Shown piece after piece: positions 23,371 to 24,231 of a stretch of 24,231 nucleotides of DNA. The position numbers and the translations under genes were made by a program. Each line of letters begins with the position of its first letter. Position 1 is the stretch's first letter. The notes below the pieces were generated by a model. It ran no database searches and was not told the origin of the DNA. It saw only the letters and a program-made list of their open reading frames with translations. The stretch covers positions 1 through 24,231 of the forward strand of contig DATFRD010000318.1 in assembly GCA_035263645.1 (NCBI GenBank), read 5' to 3'. This DNA is from CF-161 sp035263645 (lineage in GTDB: Bacteria > Chloroflexota > Dormibacteria > Dormibacterales > Dormibacteraceae).

Positions 23371-24231
23371 GTGATCGGGATCCTGCATCCGGCTGTTCGG
23401 ACCTGGTTCGCGAGGCGGTTCCCCGACGGGCCGACGCCGCCGCAGGCCGGTGGCTGGGCCGAGATCGCCGCCGGCCGGCACACGCTGATCGCAGCTCCAA
23501 CCGGGTCGGGCAAGACGCTGGCCGCCTTCCTCGTCTGCATCGACCGCCTGTACCGTGCCGGCGACGAGGTCCTCCTCGCCGGGGGGCCTCAGGTCATCTA
23601 CGTATCCCCGCTGAAGGCTCTCGCCGTCGACATCCACCAGAACCTGGAGGCCCCGCTGCGGGAGATCGCCGGCGTGGCAGCCGAGCTCGGGCTGGCCGCC
23701 CCTCACATCCGGGTGGCCGTGAGGACCGGCGACACCGCCGCCACCGAGCGGACGGCGATGCTCCGGCGGCCGCCGAACTTCCTGGTGACCACCCCGGAGT
23801 CCCTGTACCTGCTCGTCACGGCGGAGCGCTCGCGCCGCCTGCTCCCCGGCGTCCAGACGGTGATCCTCGACGAGATCCACGCCGTGGCGGGGAACAAGCG
23901 CGGGTCGCACCTCGCGCTCACGCTCGAGCGCCTCCAGCACGTCGCCGCGAGCCCGCTGCAGCGGATCGGGCTCTCCGCCACCCAGCGGCCCATCGAGGCC
24001 GTGGCCCGGCTGCTCGTCGGCACCGACAGCTCGCACGTCGACGGCACCCCCCGCTGCTCCATCGTCGACGTCGGCCACCGGCGCGCCCTCGACCTGGCGC
24101 TCGAGCTCCCCGACGACGAGGTGGGAGCCGTGGTCTCGTCCGAGCAGATGGCGGAGATCCTGGATCGCATCTCCGCGCACGTGGATGCCCACCGGACGAC
24201 GCTGATCTTCGTCAACACCCGGAGGATGGCC
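23371..24231 (+). CDS. Lhr-like superfamily 2 helicase (N-terminal part; runs off the window)
   Basis: 287 codons are visible and no stop is reached. The start is GTG 23371 (MIGILHPAVRTWF); no earlier in-frame start is seen, and a TACTGT box lies 6 bases upstream. Motifs in order: Q-like PTPPQAGGW; Walker A APTGSGKT (42-49); motif Ia YVSPLKALAVDI; motif Ib TTPESLY; Walker B DEIH (167-170); motif III SAT (202-204); then TLIFVNTRR, the opening of RecA domain 2. The HPAVRTWF start, LKALAVDI and VAGNKRGSHLAL are characteristic of the Lhr (large helicase-related) group, which acts in DNA repair in Mycobacterium and Escherichia. Full length cannot be judged. Confidence 0.92.
   Translation, partial: MIGILHPAVRTWFARRFPDGPTPPQAGGWAEIAAGRHTLIAAPTGSGKTLAAFLVCIDRLYRAGDEVLLAGGPQVIYVSPLKALAVDIHQNLEAPLREIAGVAAELGLAAPHIRVAVRTGDTAATERTAMLRRPPNFLVTTPESLYLLVTAERSRRLLPGVQTVILDEIHAVAGNKRGSHLALTLERLQHVAASPLQRIGLSATQRPIEAVARLLVGTDSSHVDGTPRCSIVDVGHRRALDLALELPDDEVGAVVSSEQMAEILDRISAHVDAHRTTLIFVNTRRMA

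Overview
The window is GC-rich bacterial chromosome with dense coding, frequent 4-base stop/start overlaps (ATGA, GTGA), GTG and TTG starts, several -10 boxes of the TANNNT kind and apparently leaderless genes. This fits a high-GC actinobacterium or a GC-rich Chloroflexota/Dormibacterota-like lineage. The sequence alone does not decide between them. I see no rRNA, tRNA, CRISPR array, phage gene or transposase.

Layout. (1) 1-1286: a CGNR zinc-finger regulator (minus) diverges from a 63-codon small gene (plus) across a palindromic promoter. The small gene converges on a minus-strand thiolase-thioredoxin pair. (2) 2839-8497: branched-chain amino acid block. ilvB-ilvN-leuA run as one overlapping minus-strand operon, divergent from leuC-leuD on the plus strand. 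In front of ilvB is a clear attenuator: a Leu/Val-rich leader peptide, a competing antiterminator segment and a GNRA-looped terminator. ilvC, ilvD and leuB are not here. (3) 8712-10531: TetR regulator, AlkA-type DNA glycosylase and a cold-shock-domain protein. (4) 10744-13557: a complete ECF transporter (S, T, two ATPases) in one overlapping operon. (5) 13837-14688: a basic coiled-coil protein and a small XRE-type regulator with a long leader. (6) 15036-17495: DinB-like protein, cyclase (kynurenine-formamidase-like) and LacI-type regulator. (7) 17673-20189: P2-type cation ATPase. (8) 20376-21770: a coiled-coil protein with N-terminal tryptophan motifs. (9) 21963-24231: FAD monooxygenase divergent from an Lhr-like helicase that runs off the window.

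Two dispersed repeat families stand out. Family 1 is a foldback element (181 bp, or 234 bp with a 53-bp insertion). It has 19-bp near-perfect terminal inverted repeats that extend into imperfect arms of about 60 bp. It sits next to gene 3' ends, and in two cases its outer edge forms the stop codon of the neighbouring gene. Family 2 is a hairpin plus G-tract unit of about 95-98 bp. It, or its core hairpin, occupies all three convergent gene junctions of the window.

The best candidates for something new are the ilv attenuator, the foldback family with covarying ends, and a pattern of CTGA stop/start overlaps that implies CTG initiation for two genes.
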